This document shows, in pieces, positions 1 to 6,258 of a DNA stretch of 8,601 nt. Position numbers and translations under genes: made by a program. The stretch is taken from assembly GCA_001787455.1 (NCBI GenBank), contig MFXA01000055.1:2970-11570 (forward strand), in the 5' to 3' direction. Numbering within the stretch: position 1 is the first letter of the stretch; the number at the start of each line of letters is the position of its first letter. The DNA comes from Candidatus Peregrinibacteria bacterium RIFCSPLOWO2_01_FULL_39_12. Lineage in GTDB: Bacteria; Patescibacteriota; Gracilibacteria; UBA1369; LOWO2-01-FULL-3. The notes beneath the pieces are model-generated. The model had not been told where the DNA came from. It worked only from the letters and a program-made list of their open reading frames with translations, and ran no database searches.

Positions 1-4
1 CGTT

Positions 5-54
5 AAAAAAATTGCATGTCTGAGCCGCCGAAGGTGGCGAGTTTGCAATTTTTA
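5..54. terminator. Bidirectional hairpin terminator downstream of ppdK
   Basis: An inverted repeat pairs bases 7-16 with 44-53 (AAAAATTGCA / TGCAATTTTT). A GC-rich hairpin is nested inside it: GCCGCC at 24-29 pairs with GGTGGC at 33-38, with one G-T wobble and a GAA loop. Read on the minus strand the stem is followed by a run of T, and on the plus strand it also runs into T, so it could stop transcription both ways. It lies about 85 bases past the ppdK stop. An outer CGTTA (1-5) / TAACG (66-70) could enlarge the structure, but the left side is cut by the window edge. The remaining bases up to 138 hold no gene that I can see. Confidence 0.6.
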
Positions 55-138
55 GTTTTCGAGGCTAACGATTTGATCAAAAGTTTGAATCTGAAGCGAA
101 AAAACAATAATTACCTCTCCCAGCTGTAATCTTAAATA

Positions 139-2799
139 CTATTTCCCCATCACCGCCGCCTGTGCCGCCGCAAGTTTGGCGATAGGCACTCTATAAGGGC
201 TGCAACTTACATAATTTAAGCCTATTCGATGGCAAAACTCTATTGAAGAAGGATCTCCGCCGTGCTCCCCGCATATGCCGATATCCAAATCTTTTTTTGT
301 TCTTCTGCCAAGTTCAACGCAAATTTGCATAAGTTTTCCAACGCCGTTTTTATCAATAGTTGCTGTAGGATCTTTTTCAAGGATTCCAAGTTCAAGATAT
401 TTTGGAATAAAACTTCCTGAATCATCGCGCGAGTAACCGTACGTCAACTGCGTTAAATCATTTGTTCCAAAAGAGAAGAAATCGGCTTCTTTCGCCAATT
501 CATCGGCGGTCAAACATGCGCGCGGAACTTCTATCATAGTTCCTATTTTGTAATTAAAATTAACCTTATCTCCGTATTCTTTTATGACATCCTGCACAAT
601 TTTCTTCATATAAGTAAATTCTTTAACTTCTCCAACAAGAGGAATTTCTATCTCAACATTTACTTCCTGTCCTTTATTTACAACCTCAATTGCGGCATCG
701 GAAATCGCTCTTACCTGCATTGCGTAAAGTTCGGGAATTGTAATACCAAGCCTGCATCCTCTTCTTCCAAGCATAGGATTTATTTCGTGAAGTTTGGAGA
801 TAACATCTTTTATATCCTCAATACTCACATTAAAATCGTCAGCCAATTCCTTAATTTGAGATTCTTGTGTAGGCAAAAATTCGTGCAACGGCGGATCCAA
901 TAAACGGATTAAAACAGGCCGTCCATCCATCTCTTTAAATATCCCGACAAAATCTTTTTTCTGAAATTTTTGCAGTTCTTTTAATGGCTTGCTTCGCGAT
1001 TCCTCATCTTTCGCAATTATCATTTGTCTTACAAGATGAATTCTGTCTTCTTCAAAAAACATATGCTCTGTCCTGCAAAGACCAATACCTTCCGCGCCAA
1101 ACTCCACAGCAACTTTACAGTCTTTAGGAGTGTCGGCATTTGTTCGTATTTTTAATTTTCGAATTTTATCGGAAAATTCCATTACCCTTTTAAAATTTCC
1201 GGTCAGCTGAGGTTCCTGCATTTCCATTTCGCCTAGAATAATTTCCCCTGTGCTTCCATCAAGAGTGATAACATCTTCTTCCGTTAATACTAAATCGCCG
1301 ATTATAAGTTTTTTTGCGCTCGCATTGACGATTATATCGGCGCATCCGGCTATACAGCATTTTCCCATGCCTCTGCAAACGACTGCGGCATGGCTTGTCA
1401 TCCCCCCGCGTGAAGTTAAAATCCCTTGTGCGCTGTTCATCCCATGTATGTCTTCGGGGCTTGTTTCTTTGCGGACCAAAATAACTTTTTCTCCTTTTTC
1501 CGTGGCAAGCTGCATCGCATCATCGGCGGTAAATACTATTTTCCCGCAGGCGGCGCCCGGAGAAGCCGGAAGCCCTTTGGCAATTACATTTCTTTCCGCG
1601 CTTTTTTTAATTTGAGGATGAAGAAGCTGGCTTATGGATTTTGCGTCAATCTTTAAAATAGCCTCTTCTTCGGTTAAAAGCCCCTCATCCACCATATTGC
1701 ACGCAATATTTATAGCGGCTTTGGCAGTACGTTTTCCGTTTCGCGTCTGCAGTAAAAATAATTTTCCTTTTTCAATTGTAAACTCAATATCCTGCATATC
1801 CTTGTAGTGATTTTCCAGAACATCTTTTATTTTTATCAGTTCGTTATAGATGGATTTATTTATCTTTTCCAATTCCGAAATCGGCATTGGAGTTCTAATC
1901 CCGGCAACTACATCCTCGCCCTGCGCATTCATTAAAAATTCTCCGTAAAATATTTTTTCGCCGGTGGCGGGATTTCTTGTAAACGCAACTCCCGTTCCGC
2001 AGTCATCGCCCATATTTCCGAAAACCATAGACTGAACATTTACAGCGGTGCCTTTCAGTCCGGTTATGCCGTTAATCGCTCTGTAGGTTTTAGCCCTGTC
2101 ATTCCACCATGATTTAAACACAGCTTCAATCGCAAGTTTTAACTGCTCCAAAGGGCTTTCCGGGAATTCTTCACTTGTCTGATTTTTAACGATTTTTTTA
2201 TATTCGCCGACAAGATCTTTTAATTTTTCTTCACTTAAGGATGTGTCAGCTTTGACATTGTTTTCTTCCTTCATTTTTTCCAAAGCTTCTTCAAAAAGAT
2301 CAGGGGAAACGCCCATTACAACATCTCCAAACATTTGAACAAAACGCCTGTAGCAGTCATAAGCAAATCTCGGATTATTATTTTTTTCTATAAGCCCCTC
2401 CACGGTTTCATCATTTAATCCAAGATTTAAAATCGTATCCATCATCCCCGGCATTGAAGCTGCGGCGCCGCTTCTTACCGAAACAAGCAAAGGATTTTTT
2501 TTGTCCCCGAACTTCTTACCCGCTTTTTTCTCCAAAACGGCGAGCTGTTCTTGCAGTTGTTCGGCAAAACCATCCGGATAATTTTTCTCTCTTAAAAATA
2601 AATCGCAAACCTCGGTGGTTATAGTGAATCCCGAAGGGACAGGTATCCCTATATTCGTCATTTCAGCCAAATCCGCGCCCTTGCCTCCAAGAAGGTCTTT
2701 CATGTTTTTGTTGCCGTCCTCAAAAGCATAAATATATTTATTCTCTGTAGTTTCAGAATGTGATTTAACGGCTTTTGCTACTGAAGAACTTAATATCAT
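139..2799 (-). CDS. ppdK: Pyruvate, phosphate dikinase (PPDK)
   Basis: This cytoplasmic enzyme interconverts pyruvate + ATP + Pi and PEP + AMP + PPi. It serves either gluconeogenesis or a PPi-linked glycolysis in place of pyruvate kinase. The 886 residues are full length and show all domains in order. The N-terminal nucleotide-binding (ATP-grasp-like) part carries LLGGKGADLAEM (36-47), SVRSGAAASMPGMMDT (107-122) and LLQTRNGKRT (349-358). The swivelling phosphohistidine domain has GGMTSHAAV with catalytic His470. The C-terminal PEP/pyruvate barrel has GLCRTEHMFF (573-582), GTMIEVPR (753-760), SFGTNDLTQ (776-784) and GICGEHGGDP with catalytic Cys843. Thr468, next to the catalytic His, matches the regulatory threonine of plant PPDK. 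The first ~20 residues (Ser/Lys-rich) precede the usual family start near KYIYAF. The ATG at 2799 is kept because no later ATG lies before the conserved core and a promoter sits directly upstream. There is no Shine-Dalgarno. It lies 62 bases after glutamate dehydrogenase. The stop is TAG. Identification is secure. Confidence 0.98.
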   Translation of the reverse strand: MILSSSVAKAVKSHSETTENKYIYAFEDGNKNMKDLLGGKGADLAEMTNIGIPVPSGFTITTEVCDLFLREKNYPDGFAEQLQEQLAVLEKKAGKKFGDKKNPLLVSVRSGAAASMPGMMDTILNLGLNDETVEGLIEKNNNPRFAYDCYRRFVQMFGDVVMGVSPDLFEEALEKMKEENNVKADTSLSEEKLKDLVGEYKKIVKNQTSEEFPESPLEQLKLAIEAVFKSWWNDRAKTYRAINGITGLKGTAVNVQSMVFGNMGDDCGTGVAFTRNPATGEKIFYGEFLMNAQGEDVVAGIRTPMPISELEKINKSIYNELIKIKDVLENHYKDMQDIEFTIEKGKLFLLQTRNGKRTAKAAINIACNMVDEGLLTEEEAILKIDAKSISQLLHPQIKKSAERNVIAKGLPASPGAACGKIVFTADDAMQLATEKGEKVILVRKETSPEDIHGMNSAQGILTSRGGMTSHAAVVCRGMGKCCIAGCADIIVNASAKKLIIGDLVLTEEDVITLDGSTGEIILGEMEMQEPQLTGNFKRVMEFSDKIRKLKIRTNADTPKDCKVAVEFGAEGIGLCRTEHMFFEEDRIHLVRQMIIAKDEESRSKPLKELQKFQKKDFVGIFKEMDGRPVLIRLLDPPLHEFLPTQESQIKELADDFNVSIEDIKDVISKLHEINPMLGRRGCRLGITIPELYAMQVRAISDAAIEVVNKGQEVNVEIEIPLVGEVKEFTYMKKIVQDVIKEYGDKVNFNYKIGTMIEVPRACLTADELAKEADFFSFGTNDLTQLTYGYSRDDSGSFIPKYLELGILEKDPTATIDKNGVGKLMQICVELGRRTKKDLDIGICGEHGGDPSSIEFCHRIGLNYVSCSPYRVPIAKLAAAQAAVMGK

Positions 2800-2805
2800 A
2801 GCTTA

Positions 2806-2834
2806 AGTATATTTAACTATTGTGAAAAATACAA
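2806..2834 (-). promoter_or_regulatory. Predicted ppdK promoter, leaderless spacing
   Basis: On the minus strand a -10 box TATACT (2806-2811) lies 17 bases from a weak -35 box TTGTAT (2829-2834). Only six bases separate the -10 box from the ATG at 2799, so a start point the usual ~7 bases downstream would fall on the A of the start codon and give a leaderless mRNA. This also supports the chosen start. The -35 is poor (3 of 6 matches), so the call rests mainly on the -10 box and its position. Confidence 0.5.
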
Positions 2835-2861
2835 GAACTGTTCTGATTCAGGTATGACCTG
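2834..2861. promoter_or_regulatory. Two tandem palindromes between gdhA and ppdK
   Basis: CAGGT-ATG-ACCTG (2849-2861) is a perfect 5-bp inverted repeat that abuts the gdhA stop codon. AGAAC-T-GTTCT (2834-2844) is a second perfect one, touching the predicted ppdK -35 box. Their centres are 16 bases apart. On the minus strand the second is followed by TTGTATTTTT, so it could act as a weak terminator for gdhA, or both could be operator half-sites in front of ppdK. Which role applies cannot be told from sequence alone. Confidence 0.4.
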
Positions 2862-4103
2862 TTAAACAAGCCCTTTTTCACGAATTTTTTTCTCCAAACG
2901 CGAAAGAGAAGTGATAAACGCGGCATCACGCAGATTGCAATTATATTTCTTTGAATTTGCGCTGACTTCTTCCCACGCCGCTACCATAATATCCTTCAAT
3001 TTTGGATTTACCTCCTCTTCTGACCAATATTTCCCGTCCGCATTTTGCAACATTTCAAAATAACTTACGGTAACCCCCCCTGCATTTGCCAAGATATCCG
3101 GAATGGCAACGATTCCTTTTTTATCAAGTATTTCATCGGCTTCGGGCATAACGGGACCGTTTGCCAGTTCCAAAATAACTTTTGCTTTTATATTACCTGC
3201 ATTTTTAGCGCTAACTTGATTTTCCAAAGCGGCTAAAACAAGAATATCACATTCTTGTTCGAGCAGTTCTTCATTTGAAACTCGCTTGCACTGCGCTCCG
3301 CCGCAATTAACAACACTCTTTTTCTCAATTTTACAACTTGTTAACTCCTCAACATTAAGTCCTTGATCGCAGAAAATTCCTCCCTGTGAATCGGAAACGC
3401 CAACAATTTCATAACCGGCTTTTGCAAGAAGTTTTGCAACTACGCCGCCCGCATTTCCAAATCCTTGTATTATAACTTTTGTTTCTTTTGGGTTAAGGGA
3501 AACGGTTTTTGCATACTCCTCTAAAACATAAACGCCGCCTTGCGCCGTTGCATTATTGCGTCCCTTACTGCCACCCGCCCCAAGCGATTTTCCGGTCACA
3601 ACGCCGCGCAAATCCTTGCCTTTAATTTTTGAATATTCATCGGAAAACCAATCCATTATTTGTGAATTTGTATTTACGTCCGGTGCAGGGACATCGGTTT
3701 CCGGCCCGATTACAGGTTCAATTGCCTTTACATAGGCGCGGGTTAATCTCTCAAGCTCTCCAAGTGAAAGTTGTTTAGGATCCACGATTATTCCACCTTT
3801 GCCGCCGCCAAGAGGAATACCTACAACGGAACATTTAATTGTCATCCACGCGGAAAGCGCTTTTACTTCTCCCATATCAACCTGTTGATGATAGCGAATC
3901 CCACCTTTATAAGGACCTGCCGCATTATTGTGCTGCACGCGGAATCCTTTAAAAATTTTCAAACTTCCGTCGTCCATTTTAACGGGTAAAGTTACCTCCA
4001 CTTCTCTTTGAGGCACGGATAAGATTCGTTTTACGTTTTCATCTAATCCCATAATTGAAGCCGCTTTCTCAATCTGTTTTAATGTATTTTCAAATAAAGA
4101 CAT
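2862..4103 (-). CDS. gdhA: Glutamate dehydrogenase (Glu/Leu/Phe/Val dehydrogenase family)
   Basis: This cytoplasmic enzyme catalyses the reversible oxidative deamination of glutamate to 2-oxoglutarate and ammonia with NAD(P). At 413 residues it has the usual length of the short hexameric class. The substrate domain shows GPYKGGIRYH (63-72, substrate-binding Lys66), Lys90 in WMTIK, the catalytic Lys102 in GGGKGG, and APDVNT with Asp142. The cofactor domain has the Rossmann motif GFGNAGG (214-220) and ends the second strand in VSDSQGG (236-242); cofactor preference is not clear from this. TGKSLGAGG replaces the usual TGKP-type motif. An unusual group of five cysteines lies at 245-285. The upstream gene ends 69 bases away and ppdK follows after 62 bases. 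A -10/-35 pair sits directly before the ATG, so it may be transcribed on its own. There is no Shine-Dalgarno. Use of a related substrate such as leucine is possible but less likely given the Lys66/Lys90/Asp142 set. Confidence 0.95.
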   Translation of the reverse strand: MSLFENTLKQIEKAASIMGLDENVKRILSVPQREVEVTLPVKMDDGSLKIFKGFRVQHNNAAGPYKGGIRYHQQVDMGEVKALSAWMTIKCSVVGIPLGGGKGGIIVDPKQLSLGELERLTRAYVKAIEPVIGPETDVPAPDVNTNSQIMDWFSDEYSKIKGKDLRGVVTGKSLGAGGSKGRNNATAQGGVYVLEEYAKTVSLNPKETKVIIQGFGNAGGVVAKLLAKAGYEIVGVSDSQGGIFCDQGLNVEELTSCKIEKKSVVNCGGAQCKRVSNEELLEQECDILVLAALENQVSAKNAGNIKAKVILELANGPVMPEADEILDKKGIVAIPDILANAGGVTVSYFEMLQNADGKYWSEEEVNPKLKDIMVAAWEEVSANSKKYNCNLRDAAFITSLSRLEKKIREKGLV

Positions 4104-4112
4104 AAAAAATTT

Positions 4113-4141
4113 ATTAAATTATTTAACTGGATTCTAGTCCA
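4113..4141 (-). promoter_or_regulatory. Predicted gdhA promoter, near-leaderless
   Basis: On the minus strand TTTAAT (4113-4118, 5 of 6 matches to the -10 consensus) is spaced 17 bases from TGGACT (4136-4141, 4 of 6 matches to -35). Nine bases lie between the -10 box and the ATG at 4103, giving a predicted 5' UTR of only 2-3 bases. The region is very AT-rich, so chance matches are easy. Confidence 0.4.
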
Positions 4142-4172
4142 CTAAGAATTTTAGCGAAAGAGATTTTGTAAC

Positions 4173-4814
4173 TTAAAACAACCCAAAGAAACTAAAGTCA
4201 ATTGGAGGAAGAGTCACGTCAGAGTAATAGACAATCAATTGCCCGACAAATCCCGCAAATAAAGGTACTGTTAAATTATCATCCAATTTATCAGTAGAAA
4301 ATTCGACATAACTCGCGGTAAAAGCCATAGGAATAACCAATGTAAGATAAGCGGGTAAAAGCAAAATCCCAATCGTCAAATTCGCGGCAAGCCCCGCAAA
4401 AGTTCCAACAAATGTTTTGTTTTTATAAAGGATGGTTTTTCCAAATAATTTTCCGAAAATAGCGGCAAAAATATCGCCAAACACAGTCATTAAAAGCGCA
4501 AGCAGCGCAACATAATAATCAAACGCAGCAAAACAGATTATGCAGGAAATAACCATGAAAACACTGCCGGCAATATTATCTTTTTCTTTTTCCCTGAAAA
4601 GCCTATCGAAAAAACTTATAAATCGCGACTTATGTTCAAGTCTTACATACTCAATTTCAAGAAAGATTAAAAGAAGGGCGGTCATTGCCATAATAGCAAC
4701 GCGATCGGAAAAATAGTTAAGCAATAATGTATAGCCGATAACAATTGCCAAACTGGAAAGATGGACAGTCTTCCTGAAAATCTCCCACGAGAATGATGAT
4801 TTGTCACCCCACAT
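4173..4814 (-). CDS. Polyprenol/phytol/dolichol-kinase-like integral membrane protein
   Basis: The 213-residue protein is very hydrophobic, with about six or seven predicted membrane helices (roughly 19-33, 38-56, 82-97, 100-118, 136-156, 158-172, 185-198). It carries the signature positions of the SEC59/VTE5-type CTP-dependent lipid kinases related to CDP-diglyceride synthetases: EIFRKTVHL near the N-terminus (11-19), GD at 113 followed by FGKLFGKTILYKNKTFVGT (120-138), and the late DNLTVPL (179-185). Members phosphorylate isoprenoid alcohols or diacylglycerol at the membrane using CTP; the substrate here cannot be told. It starts 23 bases after the HTH gene and is likely co-transcribed with it. 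There is no Shine-Dalgarno. The stop is TAA. A phosphatidate cytidylyltransferase relative is the main alternative, but the length and the DNLT motif favour the kinase family. Confidence 0.75.
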   Translation of the reverse strand: MWGDKSSFSWEIFRKTVHLSSLAIVIGYTLLLNYFSDRVAIMAMTALLLIFLEIEYVRLEHKSRFISFFDRLFREKEKDNIAGSVFMVISCIICFAAFDYYVALLALLMTVFGDIFAAIFGKLFGKTILYKNKTFVGTFAGLAANLTIGILLLPAYLTLVIPMAFTASYVEFSTDKLDDNLTVPLFAGFVGQLIVYYSDVTLPPIDFSFFGLF

Positions 4815-4837
4815 ATGAAATACTTAGAACATGTCGA

Positions 4838-5281
4838 TTACTTCCAAACTTGATACCACCTTTTCTCGGCAGGAGCCTTTAATAAATTTAACTGATTCTC
4901 AAGTACGAAAATTTTTTCCTGCATTGTGTTGAGTAGTCGCAAAAAGTTTTGTCTTTCTTCGTTATGCTGAACAAGTAAATTTTCAAGCGTCTTTACGAAA
5001 CCTTTAAAGTCATCAGCTTCAATTGGGATGTCTTTTGTGTTTTTAGATAAACCGCTCAATAAGTCATTTTTTGGAGGTTTTATCTCTTTTTGAGCTTGAC
5101 TATCCAAATCGAGTTCATAAACTTCGCAAAGAGATTCTTTGTCGATCATGTAATTAAACCCTTGTGGAGTTTTGGATTTTTTAAATTCAAGTTTTTTTGA
5201 TTTGATAGCGCGCCTTATTGTTTGGATGGATTTTTTACTTAGGTCGGCGGCTTCTTGGATGGATATGAGGATTTTTGGCAT
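4838..5281 (-). CDS. MerR/excisionase-type HTH protein with C-terminal coiled coil
   Basis: The 147-residue protein probably binds DNA. Residues 6-55 look like a winged helix-turn-helix of the MerR/excisionase type: ISIQEAADLSKKSIQTIRRA provides the two helices, and KLEFKKSKTPQGFNYMID resembles a wing hairpin. A polar linker (56-90) leads to a leucine-rich amphipathic stretch (92-135) likely to form a coiled coil and dimerise. The tail ends in RWYQVWK, an aromatic C-terminus that reminds me of some phage and plasmid MerR-like proteins (DUF3967-type); that resemblance is from memory and unverified. No effector domain is visible, so it is not a classic metal or drug MerR sensor. It precedes the lipid-kinase-like gene by 23 bases and may regulate this unit or act in replication or segregation. 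It has no Shine-Dalgarno. Target and function are unknown. Confidence 0.75.
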   Translation of the reverse strand: MPKILISIQEAADLSKKSIQTIRRAIKSKKLEFKKSKTPQGFNYMIDKESLCEVYELDLDSQAQKEIKPPKNDLLSGLSKNTKDIPIEADDFKGFVKTLENLLVQHNEERQNFLRLLNTMQEKIFVLENQLNLLKAPAEKRWYQVWK

Positions 5282-5307
5282 GTTTATTATTGTTGGTTAG
5301 GTGTCCC

Positions 5308-5369
5308 GCTTAGCAAAAGTTCCTTGAAAATTTTGCTTCGCAAAACTCTTATTGGATATTTGACTATCC
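5308..5369 (-). promoter_or_regulatory. Leader with competing hairpins upstream of the HTH gene
   Basis: The segment TTTTGC at 5331-5336 can pair with GCAAAA at 5340-5345 (3-base loop) or with GCAAAA at 5313-5318 (12-base loop), but not both. Read on the minus strand, the compact hairpin is followed by TTTTC, like a weak terminator. An 11-base near-direct repeat, GCTTAGCAAAA (5308-5318) and GCTTCGCAAAA (5335-5345), differs at one base. A third hairpin GGATA/TATCC lies at 5354-5369. This could be an attenuator-type leader for the HTH gene, the terminator of the upstream surface operon, or a repeat element. Confidence 0.35.
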
Positions 5370-5392
5370 GAAGTTTAATATAAATTTCCTCT

Positions 5393-5410
5393 AAAAAAAA
5401 GTTTAAAACT
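5393..5410 (-). terminator. Possible weak terminator of the surface operon
   Basis: Just after the TAG stop of the cohesin-like membrane protein gene, the minus strand reads AGTTTTAAAC followed by eight T. The T run is good but the AT-only hairpin is short and unstable. The hairpin at 5331-5345 is an alternative stop site. Confidence 0.25.
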
Positions 5411-6251
5411 AATTTTCGACTCTTTTAAAATTGACAGAATCAGCATGTCTTTTCTTCTCAAGTTTTTTTGCGATAAAAATAAGAACAAAAAAACTCACCG
5501 CTAAGCCTATAACAAACCAAAGTATATTTGAATGCGCTAAAAATGAAGAAGATGAAGAATCGGCTTTCAGAAATTCGCCCGCATCAATATTTTTCACTTC
5601 TTCTTCCGGAATACTGTTCCCGTTTTTATCCAAAGCCAAGGCAACCCACTCGATTTTATCCAAATCCTGTCTAACCGTGTCCAAAGTTGAAACCACGCCG
5701 CTTTCAAAGCTGAAATGAAGAAAATTTTCCGTATCAAAAAAATCCTTATTTGGTATTTGAAAATAAAAATTTGAAATTAAACCGCTGCTTACAGGAAAAC
5801 GATCATCTCTGCGCAAAGTTTCCCCGAAAATAATTTTATTTTCTTTGAAATTATTTTTAACAAGATAGAAAGGATCACCGCCTTTCTCCAGAAATTCGCC
5901 GGGCTCATATCTCAAGAAAGCAACTTTTTCTCCGTCATATTTTAAATGAAAAGCAATTCCTAAAACAGGAGTGATTACATTTTCGGAATAAACAGAAACT
6001 TTTAAAAAATCCCCGTCCAAAAATTCTCCGCGCATATAAACTTTGCCTCCAGCCTCTTCATAAAAATCTTCTTTTAAATAATCTTCGAAAGAATCGTCAA
6101 CTTCGGCATCAAACCCATAAGCCGTATTTAGATAAATGAATGAAAGCAATGAAATTGCCGCCATAATCATCCACCAGACACGTAGCGAAGCGAAGTGTCC
6201 TAATTTTACATGAGGATCAAAATTTCCTTGATAACGATGATGTTTTTTCAT
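5409..6251 (-). CDS. Membrane-anchored cohesin-like surface protein
   Basis: Using the ATG at 6251 the protein has 280 residues. A basic N-terminus (MKKHHR) leads to a hydrophobic helix at 26-45 with a possible signal-peptidase site after AYG (46). Residues about 70-205 form a beta-rich ectodomain. A second membrane helix spans about 243-262, followed by a basic tail AKKLEKKRH that should stay in the cytoplasm. The core (LGIAFHLKYDGEKVAFLRYE, 97-116, through SGLISNFYFQIP, 156-167) lines up by eye with the cohesin-like domain of the gene just upstream (YGFEINYPSEILSFVSAE ... GELLHLKFKI). It is therefore read as a cohesin-fold scaffold on the cell surface. The longer frame begins at TTG 6293 inside the upstream gene and is rejected: the ATG lies seven bases after that gene's stop, which fits translational coupling. 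No sortase motif is visible. The cohesin assignment is by pattern only and remote; the membrane topology is firmer. Confidence 0.65.
   Translation of the reverse strand: MKKHHRYQGNFDPHVKLGHFASLRVWWMIMAAISLLSFIYLNTAYGFDAEVDDSFEDYLKEDFYEEAGGKVYMRGEFLDGDFLKVSVYSENVITPVLGIAFHLKYDGEKVAFLRYEPGEFLEKGGDPFYLVKNNFKENKIIFGETLRRDDRFPVSSGLISNFYFQIPNKDFFDTENFLHFSFESGVVSTLDTVRQDLDKIEWVALALDKNGNSIPEEEVKNIDAGEFLKADSSSSSFLAHSNILWFVIGLAVSFFVLIFIAKKLEKKRHADSVNFKRVEN
6176..6200. repeat. Palindrome inside the start of the cohesin-like gene
   Basis: GACAC (6177-6181) and GTGTC (6195-6199) form an inverted repeat around a 13-base loop containing GCGAA twice in tandem. On the minus strand a G-T wobble extends the stem to six pairs. 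It encodes residues about 17-26, between the basic N-terminus and the first membrane helix. It may be an RNA hairpin affecting translation, or a trace of a small repeat element. Confidence 0.35.
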
Positions 6252-6258
6252 AGTTTTG

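Noticed and set aside
1250..1656. Plus-strand open frames inside ppdK
   Set aside because: They are antisense to highly conserved PPDK motifs (around catalytic His470) and look like codon-bias shadows.
2834..2844. Possible LexA/SOS-type box AGAACTGTTCT
   Set aside because: The half-sites are separated by one base instead of the four expected between GAAC and GTTC in the Gram-positive SOS box.
5282..5408. CRISPR-like or insertion-sequence remnant suggested by repeated GCTTNGCAAAA
   Set aside because: There are only two copies with a short spacer, no cas genes, no transposase and no terminal repeats.
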